Of a stretch of DNA of 52,336 nt, positions 26,482 through 36,023 are shown one piece after another. Position 1 is the first letter of the stretch; the number at the start of each line of letters is the position of its first letter. A program made the translations under genes and the position numbers. This stretch comes from Chiua virens (lineage: Eukaryota; Basidiomycota; Agaricomycetes; Boletales; Boletaceae): the NCBI GenBank assembly GCA_019787685.1, contig JAHNUO010000075.1:1-52336 (forward strand), read 5' to 3'. The notes beneath the pieces are model-generated. The model made no database searches. It had not been told where the DNA came from and worked only from the letters and a program-made list of their open reading frames with translations.

Positions 26482-28139
26482 ATGCACCCATGCTTGACTA
26501 TCGTCGAAGTGCAACACGCCATCTTCCGTCAAGTCCGCTTGGGTAACCACCCAACTCGGGCCAACCCCACATTGGCTAGACTCGCGCGTACTTGTCGAAC
26601 CTTCAATGACACTGCTCTCAATATCTTGTGGGAGGAATTACCTTCCATCACATACCTCATTCGATGTCTTCCAAGAAACCTCTGGAGGATTGAAAGCATT
26701 TCTGCTCACAAACCACTCATGGCATGTCATTTGTCTTGACGTTGTTCAGATCACTTACATCATGATACTCATCGAAATAGACATTCCAACGAACCATGTC
26801 ACTCAGCGACTGGGAAATTTTTCGCAGATACTCCTCTCGAGTGCGATCATTGACCGCTTTTGAAAGCAACATGCTCAATTGCGAGACCCTGGATAACAAT
26901 GTAATCCTTAGTTTATCCCACCCCCCACACAACGGTCCGCTCATCCCTTATCTCAAAATTCTCTGCTGGACGGTATCGGATGAGGACCATGTCCCGCTTT
27001 TACCGGTGTTATTTACCCATACCTTGGTCGATGTCACACTGCCATCTTTTTCCCTGCGGTCACCAGAAATACAAACTCGACTCACCTCCACTTGTCCGTC
27101 GCTGAAAAGACTCTACGTTAAAAGACTCTACGTTAAAGTTGCCAGCGAGCGTGAAAGAGACGACGCTGACGAGCAGAGAGCGTTGTCGGAATCAATCATG
27201 TGTCTACACTTTCTGGAGTCACTTAACTGCCAGTTTTGCACGCTTGACGAGGCCGCCGTTCTTCACCTGTCCTGTCTTCCTTCCCTGATCGAACTCTCAC
27301 CGGATCTCCAGGACGAATCATATTTGGAGACGGTAAAACGCAGTCTGGTACCCCCTGCCTTTGCAACTCTTCAGTCCTTGTCCCTGCAAGTCGATGCGTT
27401 GTCCCCATTGATATCCTTCTTGCAACTCATGCACTTCAAGCTCCGACAAGCGTGGTTCACAGTCAAGGCCATTCCTACCCAGGACGTACTGCACTCGTTT
27501 TTTAACACGCTCGTCAATGCTTGCGATCCGGTGCAGCTCTCCGAAATCATGCTGAGTGTGGGTTCTCGTCGCTGGCTGTCGAGTGCTCAGCGTGAACAAG
27601 TTTCCCTGGTCACATTTCAACCGCTCCTTGCACTCCCAAATATGGAACGCTTTCGATTCGACGGGATGTTCAACATCTTATTGGACGATGAGGCGGTGAA
27701 GACAGTGTCAGACTGCTGGCCAAACCTGACCAGCTTCTCCCTCAATGATAGAACCGGTTGGGGAATTGACTCGCGGGTGACGCACCATGGACTAATCACG
27801 CTCCTGTCTCGTTGTCATGCACTCGAATTCTTTTCTCTCACAGTCGATTTTGCAGAGATCGACCAGCCATGTTCCGAGATTCCGACATCATGCGGGGTCA
27901 CCATTGATAGTTCCTGTCGGATTGCCAACTTCATCACCTCACCAATCAATCATCCGCATACAATAGCAGACTTTTTGCAGGATATCTGTCCCAGGTTGTG
28001 CTCGGTCTCAGCAACGTGGTGCGAATACATGGATGAAAATGATATGGAGCAGTGCTGGGATGCATGGGAGGGGGTCAACAACCTGTTATGCTTCCTTGGG
28101 ACTGAGCAGGCAACGCAGGATGGCATGGGAGAGCAGTAG
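26482..28139 (+). CDS. F-box/LRR-like protein, apparently intact
   Basis: Exon 1 (26482-26721) and exon 2 (26781-28139) give 532 residues. The N-terminus MHPCLTIVEVQHAIFRQV, TLARLARTCRTFNDTALNILW and ITYLIRCLP is an F-box-like three-helix segment. About 400 residues of irregular leucine-rich repeats follow. F-box proteins recruit substrates to SCF ubiquitin ligases through Skp1; this role is inferred. The intron matches the position in the minus-strand gene at 29925-31599 (junction before FQR-MSLSDWEIF) but begins GCATGT, so a GC-AG junction is required. No GT in the right phase exists nearby. If the GC donor is not used, the gene would be dead. A 15-bp tandem duplication at 27105-27134 adds KRLYV in frame. 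The start is placed at the ATG conserved between copies. Confidence 0.75.
27105..27134 (+). repeat. 15-bp tandem duplication inside the F-box/LRR gene
   Basis: AAAAGACTCTACGTT occurs twice head to tail with no difference, giving LKRLYVKRLYVKV in the protein. Other family members have one copy. Perfect identity suggests a recent event. Confidence 0.85.
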
Positions 28140-28439
28140 AGTAGTAAGCTCATGGTGCACGCCCGAACTTGACTCGCAACTGAATTATAGCGTGTAGTAT
28201 CAGACTAGATCATTTTCGATGGATACGCTTGAACGGCTGGAACCAAGAGAGCCCTTGGACTTCCCATTGACGACTCTGTTAAATGTTCTGAGGCTCGACC
28301 GCGCGCAGGATGTACATACCGATGCTTGTCCACCGTCGGGCAACATACCATCTTCTATCAAAATCAACTTGAATTATTTTCCGAGGCCACGGCAGTTATT
28401 CGTCGACGACCTTGACCCATGGACCTAAGCATGTTCGTT

Positions 28440-29010
28440 GATGAGCCAAGTAAGTTTTGGTCCGTATCTCTTTCATAGTCGCCGTTTTCCGACCCGGGCG
28501 CGTGTTCTTCCTCTGATGCGCAGCAGACTACTCATATTCAGGGAGAGCATGGTCAACTTGGGCCAGTGTTTCGTTAATGCGTCGATGGCGTTGTCGTGCA
28601 CAATACGTCGAGCTCGAATGTGTCCACGTAGGGAAATGCGAGAAGCGGTTGGAATGTGGGTAGAAAATTTTGGCGACGGTCAACGGTGGGCAACCATCCC
28701 TGGTTGTCCTCAGGTTGCACCAGTGAGATGTCGGAGAGACGCTCTAGATGTAAAACCTTGGCTAGCGCGATACAAAATAGATGGATTGCCTAGGCTTCGA
28801 GTGTGCTGTGGTGCGTTGGTTGCATTTTCTCGTTTGAGCTCATGTTTTGTGATATGCATCAGTAGGCCGGGCCCTTAGCTCTCTTACAGTGGCTGTTGCC
28901 TAACCGCCACGGTAGAATCAAGGAAGGTGGTATATCAACCTCGCTGAAGTCCACCACAGGAGCAAAGTCGGTAAGTGAAGGGCAACGGCAGAGGAGTGTA
29001 CGCGGTCCCC
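28440..29010 (-). pseudogene. F-box/LRR-like fragment, minus strand
   Basis: Read on the minus strand, 28890-29010 corresponds to the block encoding GLITLL-RC-SLT-FAL-VDFSEVDIPPS of intact copies, and 28545-28600 to DDAIDALTKHWPKLT. DNA similarity to the copies at 29925-31599 and 1-1243 is plain (for example the GGAAGGTGG and AAGTCCAC stretches), but the frames are broken. Confidence 0.6.
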
Positions 29011-29029
29011 GGTGCGTTGCCCTCGACTT

Positions 29030-29450
29030 CTGTGAGTGTGCAGTATTTAGACGACAGCAAATCCAATGGTTATCAGGTCAGCGGGATGCCTACCTCCGGT
29101 CTCTCGTAACAAGTTGTTCATGTTTGCGATCAACTTCCAGGGTCATCCCTCCAGAAAGACATTTGTGAAAACTCAAAACTGTATTGGGCTTGGTTGGGGC
29201 GTGCGTGGTCGCATTTTCAGATTTGACGGATTTCTTTTCCAAGCTGGATCAATGGCTCTAAATCGTGCAGATAGACACGAATGTACGTTCTTTTTATCGT
29301 CCCCCGCATGACCTGCTTGACTAATCCGTCGTTAGTTCAAGGTCCCGTTGACGAGCGTCATGATTGCTGGGCGGTGAAAAAGTGTACAAATACCTGTCTC
29401 GCGAATTTGGAACTCAAGCCGTTGATTACGTGCGGGCAGGCATCAAACTT
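29030..29450 (+). pseudogene. Decayed 3' piece of the P5A-ATPase gene, intron retained
   Basis: The DNA follows SPF1 from about 24430 to 25200: GAGTGTGCAGTATTT, GTTTGCGATCAACTTCCAGG, then GGATTTCTTT, then the last-intron region (donor GTACGTTC near 29283, acceptor TTAG near 29335) and TTGACGAGCGTCATGATTGC. About 300 bp corresponding to 24530-24845 is missing, and frameshifts are frequent. The retained intron shows that a DNA segment, not a processed transcript, was copied. Confidence 0.85.
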
Positions 29451-29569
29451 TCAATTCCCCTACCAACTTCTACCAGCGCACTACGATCTGCTGCGTCATG
29501 CGACGTTTCGACAGCCATGTTTCCCAGCATACCAGAAGCCGGAACGAGCGACGGAGACGGCGGTATGAA

Positions 29570-29745
29570 CACGTTGGGTCGAAGACGACCCCATCTCGCA
29601 GGGGAAGGCGGTCACGTTGGCTCGACTCGCACTGATTTGTCGGGCATTCAATGACGTTGCTCTCGTTCCTGAGGCAGGAGTTGGATTCGATTGCGCCACT
29701 TATCCAATGCCTTCCGAAGAAACTCTGGGAAAGGGGAAACATTCT
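29570..29745 (+). pseudogene. F-box-like N-terminal exon fragment, plus strand
   Basis: It encodes KAVTLARLALICRAFNDVAL and, after a frameshift, APLIQCLPKKLWERG. This aligns with TLARLARTCRIFQNAAL and YLIQCLPPDLWK of exon 1 of the intact genes. No repeats follow. Confidence 0.65.
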
Positions 29746-29924
29746 CGATAGTATACGACACATACTTGTAGTTCCGACAATTCTATACTAGTAAGTAGCA
29801 ACCTGAATACAGATGTGGATTTCAACTGTCGTTTCATGTCTCTGACCGAGTTGGACAACTCGCACTGGAATTACATAGTATGTACGCGACGAAATGTCTG
29901 TTAGCTTCATTACACTCCGTTCCT

Positions 29925-31599
29925 TCATCCACTCATACCCGTATACTGTTTCCTCACCGCCAAGAACCCCGGCAAAACTTCATTTACCCGTTCCCATTCG
30001 TTCCCGTACCCATCGTCCACTGAAGAATCGTCCGAGTCCTCATCCCGGAATGATGTAACCTCGGTCAGCTTGGGGCAGATATCACTTAAAAAGGCTGCGA
30101 TTGAGGCCGGATACTCGATCACGGAGGTGACAAAGTCAGCACGCCGACAGTGGCTGGTGATCTCGTTACCAAACCGCGACAGTGGAATCGAGGAAGGTGG
30201 GATGTCAATCTCACAAAAGTCCACAGCAAGAGCAAACTCGGTGAGTGAAGCGCAGCGAGTGAGGAGTGTGATTAGTCCCCGGTGCGTCACCCCCGACTGT
30301 ATCCCCCACCCAAATGACGGATTGAAGGATAGCTTGGTTAGATTTGGCCACCGTTCTGTCAGTGCATCGATTGCGGCATCGTCCATACTGATGTCGCATT
30401 CCACGTCGAACGTGAACGATTTCACATTAGGGAGTTCGAGAAGTGGCTGGATTGTGAACAAGGAAATTGGTTGACCAATTCCGCCTGACGTAGTACCAGG
30501 AGGTATGGTCAACGAGATGTGGGAAAGCCGTTCTGGATCAGAAGCATTGACCAGCGCAACGAACAAGAGACGCAGCTCGTCTGGGGTAGAGGACGAGTCC
30601 AGTGGCAGAATAAATGACACCTCTCGCGGGCTGAAGTGCACGATTTCCAAGAGGGATGCCACGGTTGACAGATCATTGCCTCCAAGTTCCAGCGCCAAGG
30701 ACTCGAGAGATCGGAATTCGAGAGGTGTCGAATAGGAACCTAGCCTCCCTAATTGCAGATTATTTTGGAGTCGACCCGATAGTCTGACCAAAGTGGGAAT
30801 ACGAGAGAGGCCGATGATCACGACTTCGTCGAGTGCATGGTATTCGAACGATTCCAGTGAACTCAGATGCATGTAGATCTCCGAAAAAATCGCCTGACTA
30901 TTGATTGGGATTGGGGATGGGGATCCATCATCTTGAATGCAGAAGATTTTCAGCAACGGACACCTGGTGCCAATTAGGTCCATTGGCATTTCAGGAGATC
31001 GCAAGGCAGAAGATGGCAGCGAAAGGTCGACTAGAGAACGGGCAAGAAGGGACTGCAGGAGCGGGACGTATTCTAAGTTTGATTCTGTCCAACAGAGGGT
31101 TTTGAGATTTGGGATAAGCGGACCGTGACTCGGGGGTCGGGACAACGCAATAACGACATTGCTGTTTGCATATAACTTCAAGTTGAAGAGACTCTGGCCG
31201 AACCATGGAGTAGTGTATTGAAATAGAGAAGAAATGGTCCGTATCCGAGAGGAGAATCTAAAGAAAATTTCCCAGTCCGTACTGGACATCGGTCGTTGAA
31301 ATCTCTAAACCACAGATCAGTGTCAACGGCTAGGTGACTGTACGAGATGGACATTGGATAGAACATACAATCTCATGACGATAACCATCAATGATCGAGA
31401 TTTTCCATAGGTCGGGTGGAAGACATTGGATAAGGTACCTGATTGAAGGCAGAGTCTCCCATAGGATGTCCAGAGCAGCGTTTTGGAATATTCGACAAGT
31501 ACGTGCCAGTCTTGCCAACGTGGCGTTCCCAAAGGGTCCAGTTTGGACTTCGCGGAAGATGGCACGTTGTACCTCGACAATACTCAAGCACCGGTGCAT
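29925..31599 (-). CDS. F-box/LRR-like protein, intact
   Basis: Exon 1 (31599-31369) and exon 2 (31304-29925) give 536 residues; the 64-bp intron is canonical (GTATGT...TTTAG). The N-terminal F-box-like segment starts MHRCLSIVEVQRAIF and ends SIRYLIQCLPPDLWKI. The junction yields FQRPMSSTDWEIFFR, shared with all copies. The repeat region carries RCPLLKIFCIQDDG, LSTVASLLEIVHFSPREVSF, WPNLTKLSFNPSFGWG and GVTHRGLITLLTRC, ending LPGFLAVRKQ. Both exons are open with no lesions, so this copy is the best reference for the family in this window. The proposed function, an SCF-type substrate adaptor, is from domain architecture only. It lies between two decayed pieces of the P5A-ATPase gene. Confidence 0.82.
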
Positions 31600-31984
31600 C
31601 TTGCGCCCAGTCTGGGTCCAGTTCAAGATAAAAATCCACGTTACATAAGTAGTATCGAGCATTAGTATAAACACGAGCAAACAAAGCTCGGCCCGAGACA
31701 AAGACTTCATTCTGAGTCGTCCTAATCCAATAGCAGTAGGATATATAAAATGTCGACCTATCCTAATTCATGGCCGTCATCCCCGGCCCTCACAAGGGCT
31801 CACCTCGCATACTCCCGCTGCGACACAGTATATGGTCGTCCGTGCCAGTGAGTCTCAACAAAGCAGTCCAAGATCCCTCCAGTTCACAATTCCGAGTCAT
31901 CCCACAGACTACACTGGCAAGTTATCGCTCGTCATTGACGGCCGGTTTCATAATGTTAGACCGCTTTCGGAAAACCAACCTCAC

Positions 31985-32285
31985 TCGTTAGAGCGCCGGT
32001 GCCAAAGTAGTCGGGTGACCAGCCGTCACTATGAGGCCACCAGACTACTGCCAAAGCTTGAGTGACCACACGTACCTTCTTTGTATTCCTACCTTTCTCA
32101 TCTATCGAAGAAGCCGATTGTATATATCTCGTTCCTCACTGGTATCGAAGCCAGGGTGAAATCGTACCGCTCGTCTAGAGGGCTCCCTCTCCGCCGTGTT
32201 GGAAGCATCATCGCTTATCGCGTTTACTCTTCTCTCACATTCATGTACAAGCCATCCCCTGCTCTTGGACTTTCTCGCTCCCGAG
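31985..32285 (+). pseudogene. Decayed 5' piece of the P5A-ATPase gene
   Basis: The DNA follows SPF1 at about 21040-21350: AGAGCGCCGGTGC, ACCACACG, TCGAAGAAGCCGATTGTAT, GGTGAAATCGTACCGCTCGT, GAGGGCTCCCTCTC and CTTGGACTTTCTCGC. Indels break the frame and the first internal intron is partly deleted. It is in the same orientation as the gene and as the other piece at 29030-29450, but the pieces are in reversed order. Confidence 0.85.
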
Positions 32286-32385
32286 TGGATTATCCATACA
32301 TTATCTATTATGATAGACGATCATCATGAGTACCCAAGTCCGTGTCGTGCGCCACCTCCGCTTCCAGTGCAACCGAGCCGTCTTG

Positions 32386-33925
32386 CTAAAAGAAACGCGC
32401 ACCCACTAGTATACATGATGCAAATCCCGGTCTGATTACACTCCTCTTCTCTTGTACCATTTCGCATTGCTTCCTCACCGCATAGAAAGCAGGCAACCAC
32501 TTGTCCACTTCACACCACCTTTTCAAATACTCGTCGAACTCGTCCGTCACCGTACTTGCCCATGTCTCGTATATGACACAGTACAGAGGTCGCTCAAAAA
32601 TGCTGCTATCGTGATCGGGTAGTGGATCTCCGATGTGACAAAGTTGACATTCCGACAATTAGTGGTAACACCGTGGCCTGGGCGCGACGTTGAAATTTGT
32701 GGACGATCCACCTCGGAAAAGTCCACTGCGAGCGACAACACAATAAGCGCAGCGCAGCGGAAAAAGAGCATGATGAGACTACGGGGTGTGACGGGTGGCT
32801 TGATCCCCCAGCCAGCTTCTTTGTTCAGGGAGAGGTCGACTAAGGTGGGCCGGTGTTTCGATAACGTGTCGATGGGATCGTCGTCAAAGGATATGTTGGA
32901 CATGACGTCAAGCGGTTGGAGTGTGAACAGAGAGATTTCTCGACGGAGCCAGTTCTCCGAGGACTCCGTGAGTGAGATAGAGGAGAGCCGCTCTGGATGA
33001 GAAGCCTTGGCCAGCGTGGTACAAAATAAATGGATCGTGTGTGGGGTAGGCGTTTCTGCCAATACGAATGATACACTTTGCAGGTGGAGCTCGATGGGCT
33101 CCAAGAGTGATGTCAAGGTCGACAGTTTGTGGCTTCGTAGCTCCAAGGACTCGAGAGATGCGAAGGCGGGTGGTTCCAAGTAGGGTACGAGCATGGTCTC
33201 CAGCGAGAGCGTGGTCAAAGTCGGAAGCCCGGAGAGATGGTCGATGGCAGTCTCGTCGAGCCTGTCACATACAAGTAATTCCAATGAACGTAGACGCGAT
33301 ATTGCCTTGGACATTATCTTTAGACCATCAGCATCTACTGGCGGGAAAGTTGATCCCAGTGCAAATGCGAACGCGTTTCAACGACGGGCATCTGGAAGGA
33401 AACGTTTAAACTGCTGTGATGTTACGGAGAAGCATAGAGGAAGACACGGTAACTTGACCTCGACCAGAGTAAGGGTGAAGTAACACCTGAAAGGTGGGCA
33501 CGTATTTGCCGGTTGTTCTCGTCCAGTCGAGGATTTGAATGTTTGGAACAAGCGGAGCATAATTTGGAGGCTGCGACAACGTAAGGAGGACATTGCCCAG
33601 ATTTCTACAATGTACATTGCGTTCGAATACAGACAGGGACCGCACCTGAGACGAATATCCGGAGAAAGTCTCCCAGTCACTAAGTGACATATCTCGTTGG
33701 AATCTCCCATAGGTCTTCTGGAAGACATAGTAAGACGAGGTGCGCAATAGAATCCACTTTCGCCCGTCAGACATCGAGAGCAGTATCACTGAGCGTCCGA
33801 TCGGACAGGTCCTTACGAGCCTAGCTAACGTCGTCTTGCCCATGAAAACATCATTGCGGACTTGACGAAACATGGCCAGTTGAATCTCGAGAATGTGAGA
33901 CTCATCAGTACATCCTCAGATAATC
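32386..33925 (-). pseudogene. F-box/LRR-like gene broken by several frameshifts
   Basis: Nearly the whole gene is recognisable on the minus strand: ILEIQLAMFRQVR and TTLARLVRTC (exon 1), FQRDMSLSDWETFSGYSSQVRSL, LSQPPNYAPLVPNIQIL, then after a shift a SLELLVCDRLDETAIDHLS segment and LSLNKEAGWGIKPPVT, then after another shift LPAFYAVRKQ. At least four frame changes are needed (near 33790, 33455, 33320 and 32550). The longest open part, 32547-33314, is 255 codons. It is therefore a fairly young pseudogene. Confidence 0.8.
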
Positions 33926-34345
33926 TAATGAAACTTCGAGCAGCATAACCAAACACTGAAACAGCTTGGGAGAGGTCAAGCACAAGGCTTGCAAAATGGT
34001 TCGGCGGCGGCGGCGGTCCTCGTTTTATGTGTACACAGAAGGGAAGGGTGTACTCGTCACTGGTCGATGGGTGTCACGGTTCAATTTGCTTCTTCGGACC
34101 CCCCAAGCAACTTTCCGTAGACACAATGCATGCCTGGAGCGTCTCACACCATCCAACTTGACAACGTTTTGAATGGACTATGCTTCCTTTGTTCTAAAGT
34201 CACGTTTCAATCCGACGGCGCAACCCCAGGTCGAGTTATCTTCACCAAGATGTATCACTTGTGGGTTTGCGCTGTCTCAAAAAAACGGAACGGAAATGAT
34301 AAATGCATTTAGTAGCCGTATAATACAATCAGTCCGGGAATATCG
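33926..34345. other. Spacer between F-box pseudogene and DAM1
   Basis: Short plus-strand frames occur (33966-34172, 34130-34312), the latter with a CFLC pair, but there is no recognisable family. Confidence 0.4.
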
Positions 34346-35470
34346 TCATGACAGTCCATGCCAGTGATACAGAACCGAACCCTGTCGAGCGTCATTGAAA
34401 TTGCAGCAAGAGGGAAAGGGATGGCGTGCTCACCGAGACGCTGTCTTTGTGGACGATTTTTCTATTCACAAGAGCGATCAGGCACTTGTTAACTCGGGCT
34501 TGATTGAGATCGGGTGGGGTGACGAGTTCGGTGACTATGGATTGGTGAGTGGACTGGAGGCCCAGAGCTGTAGACGGACACATACGTTTGACTCCCCGAC
34601 CATCGTTATCGATCATGAACTCGATAACCATTTCCATATTTCGGCGCAGACCCTATACAGCGTCACCTGCTGCTTGTCACTCAAGATGTAAAGCTGGGCA
34701 CATACAGGGTCACTACCACGAAACTCGAGCGGAAGACACATGATGAGCTTCTCGATGGCCAGCTACGCAGCACCAATTTTGATATGGTTCATATGCAGCT
34801 TGGAAGGGAGGCACGCACCATCTTTTCCTTCTTCTCCTTGGCAGTCAACTTGGGCTTACCCTTCTTCTTCGCCACGCCTTTTGGTGGGACCGATTTTGTG
34901 TTGGCAGATGTCGATGAGATGGCAGTGGTAAAAGTTGTCTCGTAGTCTGTCGTTTCGTTGTAAGTCGTCTTATCCACGTCTGCGATGACGCTCGTGTCTG
35001 GGGCAGGAGGGGCTGCCATTGCAGCTTCGGCCGCGACACGTGCGTCTTCCTCTGAATGCGAGGGACATGAGAGCGTGCTTATGGATGCAAATTGAACGTA
35101 CCGGCGCGTTTCTTTGCATATTGGAATGATACGTCTGTTGGTGCCTGCGCATATATGCATCGATCTGGACTGATCTGGAGTCGGGTGTTTCACACACCTG
35201 AAGCCAGTCTGTGGAGAGCGCATTCATGTCCATCACGTATAGCCAGCTGGCGAAACTCTCGTTGAAGGAACGGAGGGAGTTGCTGAGACGGCGGAGGTTG
35301 TCGACGTTTGCGTGAAGTGCTTCGGCCTCGTCGACGAGCTCGGACATGACGGGTTCGATAAAACCAAGACCGTGCGGTGCATCTGGGTTCTGCTCTGAGC
35401 GGGAGAGGGCGAAGAGCGATCCTTGAGAGACGCGGCGGAGGGGTGTGCGATGGGGCGTGTGGCTTGTCAT
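34346..35470 (-). CDS. DAM1: DASH complex subunit DAM1 with a C-terminal extension
   Basis: Seven exons (35470-35198, 35144-35102, 35051-34819, 34762-34706, 34652-34586, 34534-34434, 34381-34346) give 269 residues in phase, all GT-AG. Dam1 is part of the DASH/Dam1 ring that couples kinetochores to microtubule plus ends. The N-terminus TPLRRVSQGSLFALSRSEQ and the segment LRSFNESFASWLYVMDMNAL are diagnostic. An Ala/Thr-rich linker and a Lys-rich stretch (KKKGKPKLTAKEKKEK) follow. The last 90 residues, with LAIEKLIMCLPLEFRG, ELVTPPDLNQARVNKCLIALVNRK... and GSVLYHWHGLS, are not part of yeast Dam1 as I know it and look like a winged-helix fold. The start is the ATG at 35470, just before the conserved PLRR motif. 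It is divergent from the Ser-rich gene. Confidence 0.88.
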
Positions 35471-36023
35471 CACTTTTGTGAGCCGTGGGAGAGTGTGTGA
35501 CTTTTCAAAAGACCCGTCGCCGCTGTGTGACACAGTGAGGGCAGCCCTTTAATCCATCCATGACTCTACATTCCGCTCTTTAATCGTTGCCTGGTACGTT
35601 TAGCTCGCTTTTGAGACGTTGATCGCGCGCTCAGTTGCTCGTCAAGCTCTGCATGTCACTGCGCCCCGAACCTCTCTCGCATTCTCGCCCCGCTCCCTCT
35701 TTCTCGCTCCCGTCACCCTCCGACGCGACACCCTCACCGCCAAAGACGCGTTTTTGATGGTCCTCAAGGGTCCCAGCGTGCTTTCCTGTCTGTTACCTGC
35801 TCGTTTTGCCTTCGGATCAAACCACAGAGTCGAACCAACCTCGCATGGGCGTGATCAAGAAAAACTTGCCGAAGACACCCACACAGCCAGGCTCGTCGCT
35901 CATGACCGTCTTGGCGAACACGAATCAGATCCTTTTGGAGGTAATCCTCCCCCCGTCTATCGCGGCGTTGGACTCGATGCTCGTACTGATCCCCCCGACC
36001 GCTCACGAGCGCGCGCGAATACT
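35471..36023. other. Divergent intergenic region of DAM1 and the Ser/Pro-rich gene
   Basis: The plus strand is open through much of this stretch in two frames. One reads like a basic, Ala/Ser-rich leader (RSVARQALHVTAPRTSLAF) but has no ATG in frame before 35757; another gives MGVIKKNLPKTPTQPGSS from 35845. Either could be a 5' exon of the following gene, but I could not find splice sites that settle it. Confidence 0.35.

Noticed and set aside
35619..35760. Mitochondrial-presequence-like start of the Ser/Pro-rich gene
   Set aside because: There is no ATG in that frame before 35757 and no convincing upstream exon, so it was not used as the start.
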